Below are positions 45,817 through 55,676 of a DNA stretch of 64,000 bases, in pieces. This DNA is from Flavobacterium panacagri. GTDB taxonomy: Bacteria > Bacteroidota > Bacteroidia > Flavobacteriales > Flavobacteriaceae. The translations under genes were made by a program, and so were the position numbers. Location: NCBI RefSeq assembly GCF_030378165.1, contig NZ_CP119766.1:2976001-3040000 (forward strand), read 5' to 3'. The notes under the pieces were generated by a model that was given only the letters and a program-made list of their open reading frames with translations, was not told the origin of the DNA and ran no database searches. The number at the start of each line of letters is the position of its first letter. The stretch's first letter is position 1.

Positions 45817-46992
45817 ATGGAGACAACTTTTCTGAAATCAATCTTAGATAATGATTTCTATAAATTTACGATGCAGCATGCTGTAATTAAACTTTTTCCA
45901 AAAGCAAAAGTTCGATACGGATTTATAAACCGAGGCAAACATATTTTTCCTGAGGGATTTGCAGCATTACTTCGAAATTCTGTTGATGCTTTGGCTGATC
46001 TTCGTTTAACAAAAGAAGAAAAGCATTATTTAGCACACTATTGTCCTTATTTGGATCCTACTTATTTAGACTTTCTGCAAGGTTACAGTTTTGATCCATC
46101 AGAAGTTCAGATTAGTCAGGAAGGTTCAGAAATAAAAGTTACTGTCGAAGGATTTTGGTACAGAACCATTTTATGGGAAGTCCCTTTGATGGCTTTGATC
46201 TCGGAGCTTTTTTATAAATCAAATCATTTAATTCGCCTGAATGATGAAGCAATAAAAAATCTTACTAAAGAGAAAATTGATAACTACAACAAACTTGGGG
46301 TTTCTATTTTAGAGTTTGGCACAAGACGCCGTCATTCTTACGAAGTACATGATTTAATAAATGAAACACTGCGAACAAACGGAGGGCATAGTTTTATTGG
46401 TACAAGTAATGTGCATTTTGCAATGGTCAATAACCGAAGACCTTTAGGTACGCATGCACACGAATGGTTTATGTTTCATGCAGCACAATATGGTTTTCAG
46501 GTGGCGAATTTTATAAGTCTAGAAAATTGGACAAAAGTTTACGGCGGTGATCTTGGAATCGCTTTAACAGATACTTATACTACAGAAATATTTTTCAATC
46601 AGTTTGATAAAAAATATTCAAAACTTTTTGACGGTGTTCGACACGATAGCGGCGATCCAATTGAATTTGCTCAAAAAGTGATTTCGCATTATACCAAAAT
46701 GGGAATAGATCCAAAATCAAAAGTCATTGTTTTTTCGGATTCTCTCAATTATGATAAAGTAAAAAAGATTGCCGATTTTTGTCAGGACAAAATAAAAATG
46801 TCTTTTGGAATAGGAACAAATTTTACTAATGATGTCGGTCTTCCAGCTATGAACATGGTAATCAAATTAACGGATACAAAACCGGATAATATACATTGGC
46901 AGGGAGTGGTAAAACTTTCTGATGAAAAAAACAAAAACACGGGAACGCCCGAAATGATTGCTTTGGCGAAAGAAGTGCTGGGAATCAAATAG
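45817..46992 (+). CDS. pncB: Nicotinate phosphoribosyltransferase
   Basis: A 391-residue enzyme of NAD salvage that joins nicotinate and PRPP, with ATP hydrolysis. LDNDFYKFTMQHAVIKLFP (~10-28), EFGTRRRHSYEVHD (~167-180) and FIGTSNVHFA (~200-209), including the family His, are diagnostic. DGVRHDSGDP (~285-294) and VIFSDSLNYDKVKKIADF (partial) follow. The ATG at 45817 is chosen because the open frame upstream begins with TTG at 45769 and lacks family support. Confidence 0.94.
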   Translation: METTFLKSILDNDFYKFTMQHAVIKLFPKAKVRYGFINRGKHIFPEGFAALLRNSVDALADLRLTKEEKHYLAHYCPYLDPTYLDFLQGYSFDPSEVQISQEGSEIKVTVEGFWYRTILWEVPLMALISELFYKSNHLIRLNDEAIKNLTKEKIDNYNKLGVSILEFGTRRRHSYEVHDLINETLRTNGGHSFIGTSNVHFAMVNNRRPLGTHAHEWFMFHAAQYGFQVANFISLENWTKVYGGDLGIALTDTYTTEIFFNQFDKKYSKLFDGVRHDSGDPIEFAQKVISHYTKMGIDPKSKVIVFSDSLNYDKVKKIADFCQDKIKMSFGIGTNFTNDVGLPAMNMVIKLTDTKPDNIHWQGVVKLSDEKNKNTGTPEMIALAKEVLGIK

Positions 46993-46998
46993 TATTTT

Positions 46999-47030
46999 TT
47001 TGCTGAAAAAGCAGTTTTTCCATAATTTTG
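46999..47030 (+). promoter_or_regulatory. Promoter for parE (-33 and -7 elements)
   Basis: TTTG at 46999-47002 and TAATTTTG at 47023-47030 are separated by 20 bases. This fits the Bacteroidota TTTG / TAnnTTTG promoter and gives a leader of about 118 bases before parE. Confidence 0.6.
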
Positions 47031-47155
47031 GCGCCTTATTTATTTTAAAATCAATTTAAATAGATTTTAAACTGTTATTATTCATAACAAAAAAGAAATA
47101 CGCTTTCATTTTTTGCTGAGAAATGGTACATTAGCAAAAAATCCTAAATTCATTT

Positions 47156-49024
47156 ATGCTAGAGCAAAATCAATACAACGAAGATAATATTCGTTCACTC
47201 GATTGGAAGGAACATATTCGTATGCGTCCGGGTATGTACATCGGGAAATTAGGGGACGGATCATCACCGGATGATGGTATTTACATTCTTTTAAAAGAGG
47301 TTTTGGATAACTGTATCGACGAGTTCGTTATGGGAGCCGGAAAAACTATAGAAGTATCTATAAAAGATAAAACAGTTTCTGTTCGTGATTATGGGCGCGG
47401 AATTCCTTTAGGAAAAGTAGTCGACGTAGTTTCGAAAATGAATACCGGAGGAAAATACGATTCTAAAGCTTTCCAAAAATCAGTTGGTCTAAACGGTGTC
47501 GGAACAAAAGCAGTAAATGCGCTTTCGAATTATTTTCGTGTAGAATCGGTTCGTGATGACAAACAAAAAGGAGCGGAGTTCTCTGCTGGAAATTTAGTTT
47601 TAGAAGAAGATGTAATTGATACAACCAAACGTAAAGGAACAAAAGTAGTTTTTACGCCAGACGAAACAATCTTTAAAAATTATAAATTCCGTTTAGAGTA
47701 TGTAATCAAAATGGTCAAAAACTATTGTTACTTAAACAATGGTTTGACTATTATTTTCAATGGCGAAAAGTACTATTCAGAAAACGGACTTCGTGATTTA
47801 TTAGAAGAAACAATCAGTGAAGAAGATTTAGAATATCCGATTATCCATTTAAAAGATCATGATATTGAGGTTGCGTTAACACACAGTAAAACGCAGTACA
47901 GCGAAGAATATCACTCTTTTGTAAACGGTCAGAACACCACACAAGGAGGAACACACTTAGCGGCGTATCGTGAAGCGGTTGTAAAAACGATTCGTGAGTT
48001 TTACAATAAGAATTTCGAAGCATCAGACGTTCGTAAATCGATTGTGAGTGCGATTAGTATTAAAGTGATGGAGCCGGTTTTTGAGTCTCAGACCAAAACC
48101 AAATTAGGTTCTACCGATATGGGTTCTGATGATGGAACACCAGCAGTTTCTGTTCGTACGTTCGTAAATGATTTTATCAAAACAAAACTGGATAATTATC
48201 TTCATAAAAATCCAACAACTGCGGATGCTTTATTGCGTAAAATTCTTCAGGCAGAACGTGAGCGAAAAGAATTATCAGGAATTAGAAAACTGGCAACAGA
48301 TCGTGCTAAAAAAGCGAATCTTCACAATAAAAAATTAAGAGACTGCAGAGCGCATCTTCCTGATACCAAAAACCCAAGAAACTTAGAAAGCACGCTTTTT
48401 ATTACCGAGGGAGATTCGGCTTCCGGATCGATTACAAAGTCGCGTGATGTGAATACACAAGCAGTTTTCAGTTTGCGTGGTAAACCTTTGAATTCATACG
48501 GAATGACTAAAAAGATTGTGTATGAAAACGAGGAATTCAACTTATTACAGGCTGCACTTGATATTGAAGATGGTTTAGAAAAATTACGCTACAACAATAT
48601 AGTAATCGCAACCGATGCCGATGTCGATGGAATGCACATTCGTTTACTTTTAATTACTTTCTTTTTACAGTTTTTCCCTGAGTTAATTAAAGAAGGACAT
48701 TTATATATTTTACAGACACCACTTTTCAGGGTTCGAAACAAAAAAGAAACAATTTATTGTTATTCTGAAGAAGAAAGAAAAGACGCAATCGAAAAGCTAA
48801 AACCAAAACCAGAAATCACCCGATTTAAAGGTTTGGGAGAGATTTCGCCAGATGAGTTTAAAAACTTTATCGGAGATACAATTCGTCTTGATCCAGTTAT
48901 GATGGATAAGCATACTTCGATTGAACAGTTACTATCTTTCTATATGGGGAAAAACACGCCAGACAGACAAGACTTTATTATCAAGAATTTGAAGGTGGAG
49001 ATTGATGAGCTGGAGGAGGCTTAA
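47156..49024 (+). CDS. parE: DNA topoisomerase IV / type IIA subunit B
   Basis: A 622-residue ATPase subunit of a type IIA topoisomerase. GHKL motifs appear in [17 protein letters not shown] and [12 protein letters not shown], and the lid [14 protein letters not shown] (~116-129). The TOPRIM domain shows [11 protein letters not shown] (~412-422) and [13 protein letters not shown] (~481-493). The 622-residue length with no long insert favours ParE over gyrase B, and parC follows on the same strand 140 bases downstream. Decatenates chromosomes. Confidence 0.92.
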   Translation: MLEQNQYNEDNIRSLDWKEHIRMRPGMYIGKLGDGSSPDDGIYILLKEVLDNCIDEFVMGAGKTIEVSIKDKTVSVRDYGRGIPLGKVVDVVSKMNTGGKYDSKAFQKSVGLNGVGTKAVNALSNYFRVESVRDDKQKGAEFSAGNLVLEEDVIDTTKRKGTKVVFTPDETIFKNYKFRLEYVIKMVKNYCYLNNGLTIIFNGEKYYSENGLRDLLEETISEEDLEYPIIHLKDHDIEVALTHSKTQYSEEYHSFVNGQNTTQGGTHLAAYREAVVKTIREFYNKNFEASDVRKSIVSAISIKVMEPVFESQTKTKLGSTDMGSDDGTPAVSVRTFVNDFIKTKLDNYLHKNPTTADALLRKILQAERERKELSGIRKLATDRAKKANLHNKKLRDCRAHLPDTKNPRNLESTLFITEGDSASGSITKSRDVNTQAVFSLRGKPLNSYGMTKKIVYENEEFNLLQAALDIEDGLEKLRYNNIVIATDADVDGMHIRLLLITFFLQFFPELIKEGHLYILQTPLFRVRNKKETIYCYSEEERKDAIEKLKPKPEITRFKGLGEISPDEFKNFIGDTIRLDPVMMDKHTSIEQLLSFYMGKNTPDRQDFIIKNLKVEIDELEEA

Positions 49025-49061
49025 AAAAATCTGTGACACTGTTGTGGAAATTTTAAGTAAA

Positions 49062-49089
49062 AAAAACGCAGTCAGTGTCTGCGATTTTT
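49062..49089 (+). terminator. Hairpin between parE and parC
   Basis: Short CGCAG/CTGCG stem with A and T runs on either side (arms 49062-49071 and 49079-49089). It could terminate or attenuate transcription after parE. Confidence 0.5.
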
Positions 49090-49164
49090 AATTGATGAAA
49101 AACCTAGTCACTGACTGGGGAATTTTAAAGAATTAAATTTTAGTATTTATACTGAAGAATATAT

Positions 49165-51885
49165 ATGAAAGACGAAGAAGACGATAACATCATTCCAAAC
49201 GACGACGAGAATAATCAAGATGAAAACCTGATGGATGACAATCAGAATGGAGATGACGATGAGATTATCGACGTAGATGCCAAACATTTTGAGGGACAGC
49301 ATTTTTACGAAAACCAGGAAGAAGAAGGCGAGGACGTTATTACCAAAGTAACTGGAATGTACAAAGACTGGTTCTTGGATTATGCTTCGTATGTAATTCT
49401 GGAACGTGCAGTTCCTGCAATCGAGGACGGATTCAAACCGGTTCAGCGTCGTATTATGCACTCTTTGAAAGAGTTGGATGACGGTCGTTATAACAAAGTT
49501 GCCAATGTTGTTGGTCACACTATGCAGTATCATCCACATGGAGATGCTAGTATTGGTGACGCCATGGTTCAAATTGGTCAAAAAGATTTATTGATTGATT
49601 GCCAAGGAAACTGGGGTAATATCTTAACAGGCGATGGAGCAGCTGCTTCGCGTTATATTGAGGCACGTTTATCCAAATTTGCTTTGGAGGTTTTATATTC
49701 TCCAAAAATTACTGATTGGGGTGTTTCGTATGATGGACGTCGTGCAGAACCAAACAATCTTCCTGTAAAATTCCCATTGCTTTTGGCACAGGGAGCAGAA
49801 GGTATTGCGGTTGGACTTTCTACAAAAGTACTTCCTCATAACTTTAATGAGTTAATTGATGCTTCGATCAAGATTTTAAAAGGAAAACCGTTTACGCTTT
49901 ACCCAGACTTTATGACTGCCGGTATTGCCGACGTTTCGAATTATCATGATGGAATGCGTGGCGGACGTGTGCGTGTGCGTGCTAAGATTTCGCAGTTAGA
50001 CAAAAATACATTGGTGATTACACAGATTCCGTTTTCAACCAATACATCGAGTTTAATTGATAGTATTTTGAAAGCCAATGAAAAAGGTAAAATCAAAATC
50101 AAAAAAATTGAGGACAATACTGCTGCCGATGTTGAGATTTTAATTCATCTTTTCCCAGGCGTTTCGCCAGACAAAACTATTGACGCTTTGTTTGCTTTTA
50201 CAGCCTGTGAAACTTCTGTAGCGCCTTTAGGTTGTGTTATTGAAGACAATAAACCGCTATTTATAGGGGTTTCTGAAATGTTGAAAATTTCAACACACAG
50301 AACGGTTGATTTGCTTCGTCAGGAATTAGAAATTCAATTAGAAGAATTAAAAAATAAATGGCATTTCTCTACTTTAGAAAAAATCTTCATTCGTGAAGAA
50401 ATGTATATTGATTTCAAATTGTACGGTGATAGAGAATCACTTTACAAATATTTATACGATCGTTTTGAGCCTTTCAAAAAATCATTCGTTAGAGAAATAA
50501 ATGACGACGATTTACAGCGTTTGACTCAAATCCCAATGATTCGTATTACACGTTTCGACTCTGATAAAGCTGATGAATTGATTTCAAGGTTAGAAGAAGA
50601 AATGAAAGAAGTAGAGCATAATCTAGAACATTTAACAGATTTTGCAATTGCTTATTTTACCAAATTAAAAGAGAAATACGGAAAAGGACGCGAACGTCAG
50701 ACAGAACTTCGTGTTTTTGATAACGTTGAGGCTACAAAAGTAGTTTTAAGAAACACAAAACTATACGTAAACCGTGAAGAAGGTTTCGTTGGAACGAGTT
50801 TAAAGAAAGATGAATATGTAGGCGATTGTTCTGATATTGATGATGTTATCGTGTTTTTACGAGACGGAACATTAATGATTACAAAAGTAGATGCCAAAAC
50901 ATTTATTGGAAAAGATATTATACACGCCGCCGTTTTTGATAAAAACGATAAACGTACCATTTACAATATGATGTATCGTGATGGAAAATCAGGGCCTTCA
51001 TACATCAAACGTTTCAATGTTACTGGTGTAACACGTGATAAAGCTTATGATTTGACGAACGGAACAAATGGTTCGCAAGTGGTTTATTTCTCGCATAATC
51101 CAAACGGAGAAGCTGAGGTTGTAACTATTTTACTGCGTCAGGTTGGAACGATCAAGAAATTGAAATTTGATATTGATTTTGCTAAACTGGCTATTAAAGG
51201 TCGTGGTTCTAAAGGAAACTTAGTTACCAAATATCCAATCAAGAAAATTGAATTAAAGGAGAAAGGTATTTCAACGTTATTGCCAAGAAAAGTTTGGTTT
51301 GATGATACTGTAAAACGTTTAAATGTTGATGCAAGAGGAGAATTATTGGGCGAATTTAAACCAACAGACAAAATCTTAATTATTAGTCAGTCAGGAAAAT
51401 TAAAGGTTATTATTCCAGAGTTATCAACTCACTTTGAAGAAGATATGATTGTACTGGAAAAATGGAAACCTAAAAAACCAATTTCTGCGATTTACTACGA
51501 TGGAGAAAAAGAGCGTTATTTTCTGAAACGTTTCCTTGTAGAAAATGAAGGAAAAGAAGAAAGTTTTATTACAGATCATCCAAATTCGCAGTTGGAGATT
51601 GTTTCAACAGATTATCGTCCAGTTGCGCAATTGGTTTTTGCTAAAGTAAAAGGCGTCCAAAAAGATGATTTACATATTGACGTAGAAGACTTTATAGCTG
51701 TAAAAGGTTTTAAAGCACTTGGAAATCAATTAACAACAGATAAGCTAAAACAAGTAAACTTATTAGATCCGCTTCCTTATGAAGAACCAGTAGAAGAAGT
51801 CCCAGAAAGACCAGAAATATCAGAAGATGATCCTGTAGAAACAGAATTAGATGATGATGGCCAAATAGGTTTGGTTTTAGAATAA
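49165..51885 (+). CDS. parC: DNA topoisomerase IV / type IIA subunit A
   Basis: A 906-residue DNA-cleaving subunit. The very acidic N-terminal extension (~1-65, runs of Asp, Glu and Asn) precedes the core starting DYASYVILERAVPAIEDGFK. The breakage-reunion site has ASRYIEARLSKFAL with the active-site Tyr at about residue 161. The C-terminal part (~500-870) contains the repeats of the beta-pinwheel DNA-wrapping domain, and it ends in an acidic tail. The unusual acidic extension is of a type seen in several Bacteroidota. Confidence 0.92.
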   Translation: MKDEEDDNIIPNDDENNQDENLMDDNQNGDDDEIIDVDAKHFEGQHFYENQEEEGEDVITKVTGMYKDWFLDYASYVILERAVPAIEDGFKPVQRRIMHSLKELDDGRYNKVANVVGHTMQYHPHGDASIGDAMVQIGQKDLLIDCQGNWGNILTGDGAAASRYIEARLSKFALEVLYSPKITDWGVSYDGRRAEPNNLPVKFPLLLAQGAEGIAVGLSTKVLPHNFNELIDASIKILKGKPFTLYPDFMTAGIADVSNYHDGMRGGRVRVRAKISQLDKNTLVITQIPFSTNTSSLIDSILKANEKGKIKIKKIEDNTAADVEILIHLFPGVSPDKTIDALFAFTACETSVAPLGCVIEDNKPLFIGVSEMLKISTHRTVDLLRQELEIQLEELKNKWHFSTLEKIFIREEMYIDFKLYGDRESLYKYLYDRFEPFKKSFVREINDDDLQRLTQIPMIRITRFDSDKADELISRLEEEMKEVEHNLEHLTDFAIAYFTKLKEKYGKGRERQTELRVFDNVEATKVVLRNTKLYVNREEGFVGTSLKKDEYVGDCSDIDDVIVFLRDGTLMITKVDAKTFIGKDIIHAAVFDKNDKRTIYNMMYRDGKSGPSYIKRFNVTGVTRDKAYDLTNGTNGSQVVYFSHNPNGEAEVVTILLRQVGTIKKLKFDIDFAKLAIKGRGSKGNLVTKYPIKKIELKEKGISTLLPRKVWFDDTVKRLNVDARGELLGEFKPTDKILIISQSGKLKVIIPELSTHFEEDMIVLEKWKPKKPISAIYYDGEKERYFLKRFLVENEGKEESFITDHPNSQLEIVSTDYRPVAQLVFAKVKGVQKDDLHIDVEDFIAVKGFKALGNQLTTDKLKQVNLLDPLPYEEPVEEVPERPEISEDDPVETELDDDGQIGLVLE

Positions 51886-51891
51886 AAATAG

Positions 51892-51921
51892 AAAACGCTA
51901 AGAATTATTTCTTAGCGTTTT
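51892..51921. terminator. Bidirectional terminator between parC and the ClpV-like gene
   Basis: Perfect 13-base arms at 51892-51904 and 51909-51921, with A run before and T run after. Confidence 0.8.
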
Positions 51922-51946
51922 TTTGTTGTTTTTGAAATCGTTAATA

Positions 51947-54403
51947 TTAATTTTCAATAATTGTAATTTCTCCTTTAATCCATTTTACTTCATTATTTTC
52001 AATAAGAACAGAAATGGTATCTCCGTTTTGTACTTCACCAGAAATTATTTTTTTGGCAAGAGGTCTTCTCAGATGGCTTCTTATAATGCTTTTTATTGGT
52101 CTTGCTCCATACTGGGCATTAAACCCATTTTCGACAAGATAAAGTTTAGCTTCCATCGGTATATTGACTGAAATATTGATGTTTTTCAATAAATCTGTAA
52201 ACTCTTTTTTAAGATGTATTTCGAAGATTTTTAAGGCATTCTCTCTATTGATAGGAGCAAAAGGAACAATTTCGGTTAGACGTCCTAAAAATTCAGGTCT
52301 AAAATAATTCCCCATAATTTCCATTAGAGAATTTGAAGTTGGAATTTCGCTGTTATTGAAAGTTTGAACAATATGATCTGCGCCAATGTTTGAAGTAAAA
52401 AGAATAATAGCATTCGAAAAATCTCCTTCTTTTCCTAAGCGATCATGTAGTTTGCCTTCATCCATGATTTGAAGAAATATATCAAAAACAGAAGGGTGTG
52501 CTTTTTCAATTTCATCGAATAAGACAATCGAGTAAGGTTTTTGTCTAATCTTGTTTATTAATACTCCTCCCGCCTCGTATCCCACATATCCCGGAGGAGA
52601 TCCAAGCAATAAAGCTACAGAATGTTCTTCCTTAAATTCAGACATGTCAAAACGGATAATAGCATTTTCATCCTGAAAAAGAAATTCGGCTAAACTTTTG
52701 GCTAATTCTGTTTTACCTGTGCCTGTTGGGCCAAGGAAAAAAAAAGACGCAATCGGCTGTCCTGCTTTGCTTAACCCTGATCTTGATTCTAAAATAGAAC
52801 CTGAAACAGTTGCAATGCAATGATCTTGTCCAATGACTCTTAAACTTAAAGTCTCTTCAATTCTATTTAGTTTTCCAATCTCCTCATTCTTTAGTTTACC
52901 AGTAGGAATCCCCGTTTTCTTAGATATTATAAGTGATAAATCTATCGGTTCAATATGAGAACGTTTGTCTAATGCTTTTACTTCGAGATTACTTATTATG
53001 TTTTCAATATGTTTTATAATAGACTCTGAAGTTTCAAATTTCTTAGTACCATCCTTTTCATCAGTTGTTATTAAAAATGTAGTTTTATTTATTAAGTCAG
53101 CTAGAAACCAGTTGCATTCTTTCATTAACTGCTCTTCTGATAGTTCTGAATCGTTATTTTTTAAAACATTAAGTCTATCAAGAATTGATTTTTTTTCCTT
53201 TAAAAAAGTTTCTCCCGACGTTTTTAGAACAGACATCGTATGATCAATAAGGTTTATAGCCGATTCGGGAAGGCTTTTCTCTTTTAAATAGCGTCTTGAT
53301 AATCTAATAGATTCTGAAATAGTTTCGTCGTCAATTTGTATTTTATGATGTTCCTGATAGATCTTTATAGCTTCACGAATCATTCGGAATAAATTTTCAT
53401 CATTAGATTCTTCCAGTTTTACAATTTCAAACATTCCTGAAAGTCCTTGTTCTTTTTCGATTCTTTTCGAAAATTCATCAATTGTTGTCGTGGCAATAAT
53501 ATTTAATCCTTTTGACATTTCACCCTTTAGAATATTAGACACACCAGAATTACCATCGTTTTTGTCCAATAAAGTATGAATTTCTTCAATAATAAGAATG
53601 TTTTTTGGAAATTGCTGTAATTCCTGAATACAGTTCTTTAAGCGATCTTCAATTTCGCCTTTGTATGATGCTCCAGCAATAAGCGAAGGTAAATCAAGTT
53701 CAAAAAGCTGCGTTTTATTTAGGACTTCTGGAACTTGATTATCTATTATATTTTGGATTAAAGTATTAATCAGAATTGTTTTTCCAATACCGTGATCGCC
53801 AATTAACAAGACATTTGGTTTGGAAAAACGACATAGAATTTCTTTGATCATATTTAACTCCGTTTCGCGTGCAATTGCTAGAATTCGTTTCTTCTTTTCG
53901 ATATTTCTATGAATGCAATATTTACTCAAAAAGCCTTTTTTTATTTCTTGCTTAGAAATAATTTCATTTTGTGGAATTATTTCTTTTTCTTCCAAAAGCT
54001 CATTTCTGGAAATTGGATAAGACTTCATCTGATCAAAACTAAAACCCACGCCGGGAGAACTTAAAGCAATAATAATAGCATACAGACTTATTTCATCTTC
54101 ATTTAGTGCAATCCTTAGAGATTCGGCTTCTTTTATAATATCATCAATCAAATCACTAGGTTCAGCATCGAGAACATTAGTCGTTTTTGGTTCTTCTTCC
54201 ATTCGTACCTCTGCCCATTCATCCAGATAATAAACATCTTTACCCATTTGTTCAAGACGTTTTAAAAGCGATAAGTCTCTATTTAAAATTGCTTTTAAGA
54301 GATGTGGTGCAGAATAGAATTTATTGGAGTTATTCTTAGCAATTTTTTTAGCAATTTCAAAAGCAGTCAGTAATTCTGTACTGAAGATATTTTCTTGTTC
54401 CAT
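51947..54403 (-). CDS. tssH: ClpV/TssH-like AAA+ ATPase (type VI secretion type)
   Basis: An 818-residue Clp/Hsp100 ATPase. Clp N-domain (~1-135, with KDVYYLDEWAEVRMEEEP), D1 (~180-400) with Walker A GDHGIGKT (202-209), a short middle segment (~400-490), and D2 (~500-750) with Walker A GPTGTGKT (558-565), pore loop GYVG (605-608) and Walker B VLFDE (627-631). The N-domain pattern and size match, as I recall, Bacteroidota TssH, which disassembles the contracted T6SS sheath. D1 looks partly degenerate: Walker B is IIEEIH and the arginine fingers expected near residue 322 are absent. ClpB/ClpC cannot be fully excluded. Confidence 0.78.
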   Translation of the reverse strand: MEQENIFSTELLTAFEIAKKIAKNNSNKFYSAPHLLKAILNRDLSLLKRLEQMGKDVYYLDEWAEVRMEEEPKTTNVLDAEPSDLIDDIIKEAESLRIALNEDEISLYAIIIALSSPGVGFSFDQMKSYPISRNELLEEKEIIPQNEIISKQEIKKGFLSKYCIHRNIEKKKRILAIARETELNMIKEILCRFSKPNVLLIGDHGIGKTILINTLIQNIIDNQVPEVLNKTQLFELDLPSLIAGASYKGEIEDRLKNCIQELQQFPKNILIIEEIHTLLDKNDGNSGVSNILKGEMSKGLNIIATTTIDEFSKRIEKEQGLSGMFEIVKLEESNDENLFRMIREAIKIYQEHHKIQIDDETISESIRLSRRYLKEKSLPESAINLIDHTMSVLKTSGETFLKEKKSILDRLNVLKNNDSELSEEQLMKECNWFLADLINKTTFLITTDEKDGTKKFETSESIIKHIENIISNLEVKALDKRSHIEPIDLSLIISKKTGIPTGKLKNEEIGKLNRIEETLSLRVIGQDHCIATVSGSILESRSGLSKAGQPIASFFFLGPTGTGKTELAKSLAEFLFQDENAIIRFDMSEFKEEHSVALLLGSPPGYVGYEAGGVLINKIRQKPYSIVLFDEIEKAHPSVFDIFLQIMDEGKLHDRLGKEGDFSNAIILFTSNIGADHIVQTFNNSEIPTSNSLMEIMGNYFRPEFLGRLTEIVPFAPINRENALKIFEIHLKKEFTDLLKNINISVNIPMEAKLYLVENGFNAQYGARPIKSIIRSHLRRPLAKKIISGEVQNGDTISVLIENNEVKWIKGEITIIEN

Positions 54404-54408
54404 AGTAA

Positions 54409-55461
54409 TTAATCTTTAACCCAGATCATATATTTTTTCACCTTGTAATTAATAGACAGTCCTTTTACACAATTAGTAATCTTGTCTTTATTAAGGCGAA
54501 TAGATTCTATTTTTATTTTTTTCCCTTTAATACCGGAACAAAGCTGTGCAAATGTCAATAGGTCTCTATCATTTTTAACGACGGGAACTTCAAGGTCATC
54601 ACATAAAAAGTCAGTAAAATCATCTTTTACTTTACTGCCTTCGGCGACTTTGTTTAATAAAATTTCGAATTGATCTTCAGATATTTTGGGAGCTTTTTTG
54701 ATATTTTCAATAGTATCCTTTTGTGTTTTGGCTCTTGGCGCCACAGGAACATATTGCAACATATCTTCGAGCGGATCTTTTTTAACAGAACCTCTGGGCA
54801 AAGAGAAAGATTCTGCATTTTTTTCATAAACATACGAAGTCACATCCAATGGATTTGTTTTTTTAATTACTCTTGGATGTACATAAATCACTTTTTTAGC
54901 CACACGACTAAAATCACCATTAATAACAAGAGTTATAGTTTTTTCTCCTGGAGTTGAAAAAGTATAAACAGGATTTGAAGAGGTTTCTATAATACCCCTT
55001 CCTTCGCCAAATCCCCATTCCCAGGTTTTAGCTTCTGGAGAAATTGAACTAAAATACGTAGACTGTCCTACCGTAATCGTTTTAGAAGCAATGATTTGCG
55101 GAGTTCCTAATTTGTCGAGAAGATATTTATCTGTTAAAACCAGTTCCCGTGTATGAGTGCATTCGCCATTTATGGTAAGTGTTACAATATATTTTCCTGG
55201 ATTTTTATAGGTATGAAAAGTATGTCTCCGAATATCTGCAGTTGATCCGTCTCCAAAATCCCATTTCCACGATTTTGCATTATGAGTTCGGTCATAAAAT
55301 TCGATAGGTTCTTCACTTTGCGAATGATCAGATAATATATAGTACTTAACATCATCACAATCGACATGTTTAAAAAATTGTATTAGAAAAGATACAATTG
55401 CTATAAGTAGAATAATACTAAAAAAAAGTACAATTCTGTTGTCTATTTTTTTAATCTTCAT
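54409..55461 (-). CDS. Membrane-anchored PKD-domain protein of the T6SS-like operon
   Basis: A 350-residue protein with one N-terminal membrane helix (~10-30) and two PKD-type beta-sandwiches: residues ~38-110 with WKWDFGDGS, and ~120-195 with WEWGFGEGR. A charged C-terminal region (~200-350) carries three cysteines. The PKD protein starts from its ATG 55461, because the upstream codon at 55488 is TTG. It precedes the ClpV-like gene by only five bases, so both share a transcript. It could be a structural T6SS-iii envelope component, but I cannot name the Tss subunit. Confidence 0.7.
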   Translation of the reverse strand: MKIKKIDNRIVLFFSIILLIAIVSFLIQFFKHVDCDDVKYYILSDHSQSEEPIEFYDRTHNAKSWKWDFGDGSTADIRRHTFHTYKNPGKYIVTLTINGECTHTRELVLTDKYLLDKLGTPQIIASKTITVGQSTYFSSISPEAKTWEWGFGEGRGIIETSSNPVYTFSTPGEKTITLVINGDFSRVAKKVIYVHPRVIKKTNPLDVTSYVYEKNAESFSLPRGSVKKDPLEDMLQYVPVAPRAKTQKDTIENIKKAPKISEDQFEILLNKVAEGSKVKDDFTDFLCDDLEVPVVKNDRDLLTFAQLCSGIKGKKIKIESIRLNKDKITNCVKGLSINYKVKKYMIWVKD

Positions 55462-55485
55462 TTTGGCAGGTATATATGACAAAGA

Positions 55486-55493
55486 CAAAAATA
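55486..55493 (-). promoter_or_regulatory. -7 box for the PKD/ClpV operon
   Basis: Minus strand TATTTTTG fits TAnnTTTG, 24 bases before the ATG at 55461. It also overlaps the upstream TTG codon, which argues against that start. Confidence 0.55.
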
Positions 55494-55549
55494 GGGTTAT
55501 TTATTTTAATATTATATGTAAAATCTTATAAAAAAATAAAATAATATTT

Positions 55550-55557
55550 TATATTTG
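55550..55557 (+). promoter_or_regulatory. -7 box for the fusion lipoprotein gene
   Basis: TATATTTG fits TAnnTTTG, with an ~120-base leader to the ATG at 55677. It is divergent from the PKD/ClpV promoter. Confidence 0.5.
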
Positions 55558-55676
55558 TAAATATATACCTATTTAGTGGCACTGGTCGCAAAATGAGAAA
55601 TACCACTTCTATCTCATTTTCCAGTTATAAAGAATCTAATTCGGACATTCAATTTTCTAAACATTAATACTAAAAA

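Noticed and set aside
49147..49581. Minus-strand open frame opposite the start of parC
   Set aside because: Antisense shadow of the acidic parC N-terminus; composition is a mirror of Asp/Glu codons.
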